This document shows positions 60,713 to 64,000 of a stretch of DNA of 64,000 nucleotides, one piece after another. The position numbers were made by a program, and so were the translations under genes. Below the pieces are notes generated by a model that was not told where the DNA came from, searched no databases, and saw nothing but the letters and a program-made list of their open reading frames with translations. The stretch spans positions 1-64,000 of the forward strand of contig DASWMZ010000059.1 in assembly GCA_036399495.1 (NCBI GenBank). The letters run 5' to 3'. Position 1 is the first letter of the stretch; each line of letters starts with the position of its first letter. Source of the DNA: Paradesertivirga sp036399495 (lineage in GTDB: Bacteria; Bacteroidota; Bacteroidia; Sphingobacteriales; Sphingobacteriaceae).

Positions 60713-61585
60713 TCAATCGACTTCTGCTGCTGCAACATACACCTCAAAAATTACCTTCCACACATATCCTGTTTGTACTTCCCAAATACGGACATAATGG
60801 TATCTCTTATTTAACCCTTTCTGAACAATGCTGGCATCTCCATAGGTATAAGCCAGTTCACCACTATAAGAACGATCGGCTTTTAGAGGTTCAGAGCCTA
60901 GTCGCTGGCCTTGCTTTTCCCAAAAGGCTGTGATTGCTTTTTTGCCGATAATGGGTTCAAATCCAGGGAACAACAAGCGCGCTTCATCAGCAAGAAATTC
61001 TTTAAGCGCAACTTTAGTGTCGGCTTTTAAAACCGTACCCATTAATTTGTCGGAACTAAAAACAACATCTTCGCGTTGCTGAAGGCGGTTTTCAGAACGC
61101 TGCTTAAGATAGATTTCATTTCTAGGATTTTGGAAAAGCATCGCCTGACTTGCTTTAGGTTTTTTGTGCTCTACACCTAAATCAAGCGCTAGCTTCCAAA
61201 CTCCTTTTGTATTCTTTTTCCAAACCGAAAGATAATCCCCGTAATGGGTTTTACTGGTATCTGATGCTTTGTAAGTTGACGGACCACTGGTAATTCCCCA
61301 ATCGCCACTTTTTGCTATTCTGGCATACACGGGCTGCCAGCTCAAATGCCCAAGACTATCAGATTTCTTCTTAAAGTACTTCTCCGGACTTATTGGTCCG
61401 GGTTTGAAAATGATCGTTTCCTCAGTTGAAACATTTAAAAAAGCTTTTTTAATACCTTTCTTTTTGGCTAGCGCCGAAAAATAATTTTCAGCAGATATTA
61501 GCTGACTCACTTTATCTTCCGTTTGCGTTTGCGCAAAAGTTGTTGAGACTAATGCCAGTAAAAGGCAGGTTATAATTTTTTGCAT
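60713..61585 (-). CDS. Secreted protein with SnoaL/DUF4440-like domains
   Basis: The 290-aa protein has a signal peptide (MQKIITCLLLALVSTTFAQ) and a tandem NTF2-like pattern: AENYFSALAKKKG, YARIAKSGDWGITSGPSTY, WKKNTKGVWKLALDLGVEHK, then FLADEARLLFPGFEPIIGKKA and LAYTYGDASIVQKG. DUF4440-type folds bind small ligands; the function is unknown. It lies 39 bp after the cysS stop. Confidence 0.75.
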   Translation of the reverse strand: MQKIITCLLLALVSTTFAQTQTEDKVSQLISAENYFSALAKKKGIKKAFLNVSTEETIIFKPGPISPEKYFKKKSDSLGHLSWQPVYARIAKSGDWGITSGPSTYKASDTSKTHYGDYLSVWKKNTKGVWKLALDLGVEHKKPKASQAMLFQNPRNEIYLKQRSENRLQQREDVVFSSDKLMGTVLKADTKVALKEFLADEARLLFPGFEPIIGKKAITAFWEKQGQRLGSEPLKADRSYSGELAYTYGDASIVQKGLNKRYHYVRIWEVQTGYVWKVIFEVYVAAAEVD

Positions 61586-61624
61586 TTTTTATTTAGCGTA
61601 CGTTGGGCAGTTTTATTGTTTACT

Positions 61625-63085
61625 TTAAATTTTATTCCAATTACTGCCTTCTTTGCTGTCTTTAAGCTGAATGCCCAATTCCTGCAAGCCAATCCTAATC
61701 TTATCGGATGTTGCGTAATCCTTATTATTCTTAGCCTCGAGGCGAAGGTTGATTATGAAATCCATCAACTGACTGAAATCGTCAGTTTGTGAGGATTCTT
61801 CTTTTAAGCCCAAAACATCAAAAACGAAAGCATTAACGGTAGACTTTAGAACATCTAAATCGGGTGCAGAAATTTTCGCTTTACCATCGTAAACACTATT
61901 AATGATCCGGGCTGCTTCAAATAATTCGGCAATAACCATCGGACTGTTAAAATCATCATTCATTGCTTCATAACAGCGTTGCTTGATCGATAAAACATCA
62001 ACTTCCGATACATCGGAAGCTTTTAGTTTTTCCAGTAAAGCGCAGGCATTCATCAGCCGTTTAAAACCTTTATCAGATGCCTCGAGAGCATCGTTCGAAA
62101 AATCCAAGGTGCTGCGGTAATGGGCCTGTAGCATAAAGAAGCGAACCGCCATTGGCGAGTAGCCTCTTTTTAATAAAGGATGGCTGCCTGTAAAGAGCTC
62201 ATGGGGTAAAAATCCGTTACCGGATGATTTTGACATTCTTGCTCCGTTTACAGTAAGCATATTTGTGTGGAGCCAATACTTCGCCGGTTCTTTATGATTG
62301 CATGCCCAAGATTGCGCGATTTCATTAGTATGATGTGTTGCCGCTAAATCAATTCCCCCACCGTGTATATCAAATGTGTCACCAAGATATTTGCTGCTCA
62401 TGGCAGAGCATTCGATGTGCCATCCCGGGAAGCCCCAGCCCCAGGGGGATGGCCAGCGCATGATGTGTTCTGGCTTGGCCTTAATCCATAATGCAAAATC
62501 TAAACGGCCGCGTTTCTCATCCTGACCTCCCAAATCGCGAGTGTTGGTTAACAGCTCCTCCATATTGCGGTTGGTAAGAATGGTATAGTTGTTTTGCAGG
62601 CTATATTTCTCTACGTCAAAGTAAACCGTTCCGTTAACCTCATAAGCAAAGCCGTTGTTGATGATATCTTTCATCATTTCGATTTGCTCGGCAATATGGC
62701 CAGTGGCCGTTGGCTCAATACTTGGGGGGAGGGTATTGAATAAACTCATTACATCGCGAAAGCCAATAGTGTAACGCTGAACAATCTCCATTGGCTCAAC
62801 CTGCTCGAGCCGTGCTTTCTTAGAAAATTTATCATCTCCTTCATCACGGTCGCCTTCAAGGTGTCCGGCATCAGTAATGTTCCGTACATAACGTACTTTA
62901 AAACCGAGGTGAACCAAATACCTGTATATCAAATCAAAAGACACAAAAGTGCGGCAATTGCCGAGATGCACATCGCTGTAAACAGTTGGTCCGCAAACAT
63001 ACATCCCTACAAAAGGAGCGTTTAAGGGTTCAAAAAGCTCTTTCTTTCTTGTTAAAGTATTATAAACAACCAGGTTGTTCTTCAT
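61625..63085 (-). CDS. cysS: Cysteinyl-tRNA synthetase
   Basis: The 486-aa class I synthetase has CGPTVYSDVHLGNCRTF (HIGH equivalent HLGN), the zinc-site Cys in GWHIECSAMSSKYLG, DIHGGGIDLAATHHTNEIAQ, and the KMSKS as RMSKSSGN. The C-terminal helical domain is present (FNSPMVIAELFEAARIIN). The ATG at 63083-63085 lies 4 nt after a TAnnTTTG box, which suggests a leaderless mRNA. Confidence 0.97.
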   Translation of the reverse strand: MKNNLVVYNTLTRKKELFEPLNAPFVGMYVCGPTVYSDVHLGNCRTFVSFDLIYRYLVHLGFKVRYVRNITDAGHLEGDRDEGDDKFSKKARLEQVEPMEIVQRYTIGFRDVMSLFNTLPPSIEPTATGHIAEQIEMMKDIINNGFAYEVNGTVYFDVEKYSLQNNYTILTNRNMEELLTNTRDLGGQDEKRGRLDFALWIKAKPEHIMRWPSPWGWGFPGWHIECSAMSSKYLGDTFDIHGGGIDLAATHHTNEIAQSWACNHKEPAKYWLHTNMLTVNGARMSKSSGNGFLPHELFTGSHPLLKRGYSPMAVRFFMLQAHYRSTLDFSNDALEASDKGFKRLMNACALLEKLKASDVSEVDVLSIKQRCYEAMNDDFNSPMVIAELFEAARIINSVYDGKAKISAPDLDVLKSTVNAFVFDVLGLKEESSQTDDFSQLMDFIINLRLEAKNNKDYATSDKIRIGLQELGIQLKDSKEGSNWNKI

Positions 63086-63089
63086 GCTG

Positions 63090-63097
63090 CAAACTTA
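63090..63097 (-). promoter_or_regulatory. Promoter box abutting cysS
   Basis: Minus strand TAAGTTTG followed by CAGC and the cysS ATG. Exact TAnnTTTG match, in the 47-bp gap after the upstream gene. No -33 is evident. Confidence 0.55.
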
Positions 63098-63132
63098 AAG
63101 AATACTGTTGAGATTGAACAGGGGATTATCCG

Positions 63133-64000
63133 TTAAGGGTTGAATTCGAGATCGGCTCTAACGGGATAGTGATCCGACAGCTTTTTCTCAATGATGGTAA
63201 AGTTTTTAACTTTAAATTCAGGCCTCACCAAGATATAATCGATTTGAAAATTGGGGAAGTCGCCGTTGTAAGTGATGCCAAAACCGCTACCCTTTTCGCG
63301 GAAGCTGTTTATCATTCCTTTTCCTAAAGTATTTACCGCGTATGATATCGGCGTATCATTAAAATCTCCGGCAATAATATAGGGCATCTTTGCAGAATTG
63401 GCATGTGCTTTCAATACTTCTACCTGCTCTCCTCGATTAACAAAGGCATGTTTTATTCGCTTGCTTACACGTTTGGTTGAATTTACATCAGTAGGAATTT
63501 CTTTAATGTTTTTCAAATATTCATAATCCTCCGGCTGGAAACTGATGGATTGAAGGTGAACACTGTAAACACGTAACTTTTTTCCTTTGATAACAAAATC
63601 AGCAAAAAGAACATCGTTGCCATGTGTAATATTCGGGAATTTGAGTTTTCCCTTATTGTGAATTTTATATTTCGAGAAGATTGCATACCCATGCATTTCG
63701 TAATCATTTCCTTCGCTTTCTTCGATGTAATAATGCTGAGTCTTTAAAGTTTCTGTAACTGCTTTCTTGAAATTAAATTCGCCGCTTCTCCGGGTAAAAA
63801 ATTCCTGTATACAGAGTATATCGGGTTGCTCCTTTCGGAGGATATCCATCATCTGGCTTTTTATACTTTTCTCGTATTCCTTATTGTCAAATGTGCGGAA
63901 ATAGTGCACATTCCAGGTCATTACCCGGAGAACATCGTTAGAAGATTTAGGTACCTGTATAGCGGTGGGTTCGCGAAAACCAATGGTGCTAACTAAAAAT
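63133..64000 (-). CDS. Endonuclease/exonuclease/phosphatase family protein, N-terminus beyond window
   Basis: The frame is open through the right window edge: upstream of MTWNVHYF it reads VSTIGFREPTAIQVPKSSND, so the start lies outside. The visible 288 residues carry the EEP signature: VMTWNVHYF (Asn), ILCIQEFF (Glu), IIAGDFNDTP (Asp/Asn), and IDYILVRPE with LSDHYPVRADLEF (His). Such metal-dependent phosphodiesterases act on DNA, phosphoinositides or other esters; in Bacteroidota many have N-terminal membrane helices, which would be off the window. Confidence 0.88.
   Translation of the reverse strand, partial: FLVSTIGFREPTAIQVPKSSNDVLRVMTWNVHYFRTFDNKEYEKSIKSQMMDILRKEQPDILCIQEFFTRRSGEFNFKKAVTETLKTQHYYIEESEGNDYEMHGYAIFSKYKIHNKGKLKFPNITHGNDVLFADFVIKGKKLRVYSVHLQSISFQPEDYEYLKNIKEIPTDVNSTKRVSKRIKHAFVNRGEQVEVLKAHANSAKMPYIIAGDFNDTPISYAVNTLGKGMINSFREKGSGFGITYNGDFPNFQIDYILVRPEFKVKNFTIIEKKLSDHYPVRADLEFNP

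Noticed and set aside
1..64000. CRISPR arrays, prophage or transposase genes
   Set aside because: No spaced exact repeats, transposase or phage structural genes were seen; the heptad tracts have no spacers.

Overview
The window is chromosomal DNA of a member of the Bacteroidota, most likely Sphingobacteriaceae (Pedobacter/Mucilaginibacter/Solitalea-like). The evidence is the atpD-atpC pair with a short epsilon subunit, TAnnTTTG-type -7 promoter boxes, an OstA-like LptA relative, a NusG-like (UpxY-type) antiterminator in a polysaccharide locus, and many AT-rich starts with TTG or GTG. Genus is not settled from sequence alone.

Layout. 1-5.4 kb is a minus-strand branched-chain amino acid operon, ilvD-ilvB-ilvN-ilvC, with ilvC cut by the window edge. 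5.4-6.6 kb is gene-poor: a broken DUF559 endonuclease-like gene between two similar repeats, a long hairpin and a structured repeat. 6.6-8.5 kb is atpD-atpC. 8.8-12.1 kb runs on the plus strand: a 90-aa membrane protein, an RmlD-like reductase, tRNA-Arg(ACG), adk and obg.

12.3-45.7 kb is one long minus-strand exopolysaccharide locus. It starts with wza and wzc, then a NusG-like antiterminator, asnB, and an ABC exporter pair (wzm/wzt). About a dozen glycosyltransferases follow (GT2, GT4, one GT10 fucosyltransferase, one CgeB-like), with three methyltransferases and two membrane acyltransferases. It then has two tandem Wzy-like polymerases, a membrane protease-like exosortase, a WcaF-like acetyltransferase, a 58-aa membrane protein, a WcaJ-type initiating transferase, and a short paralogue of WcaJ's membrane half. 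Most genes overlap or nearly touch, so they are probably co-transcribed. The presumed flow is: WcaJ primes the lipid carrier, the GTs and tailoring enzymes build the glycan, polymerase and/or ABC transporter move it, Wza/Wzc export it. What the exosortase does there is open.

45.9-64 kb is mixed housekeeping: a GT2 gene, small proteins, a receiver-only response regulator, a sulfite-reduction operon (HEPN-fused sulfite reductase, siroheme-synthase/TSUP fusion, Rrf2 regulator), tilS, an OstA-like protein, rdgB with a possible DNA polymerase III psi-like partner, two PPIase/MoxR genes, cysS and a truncated endonuclease/phosphatase-family gene.

Unexplained structure includes imperfect 7-bp-period tracts in at least six junctions between same-strand genes, two copies of a GGCCC/GGGCC-paired element, a ~370-bp nested inverted repeat near 60.4 kb, and four genes whose promoter box sits 4-5 nt before the start codon, which suggests leaderless mRNAs.
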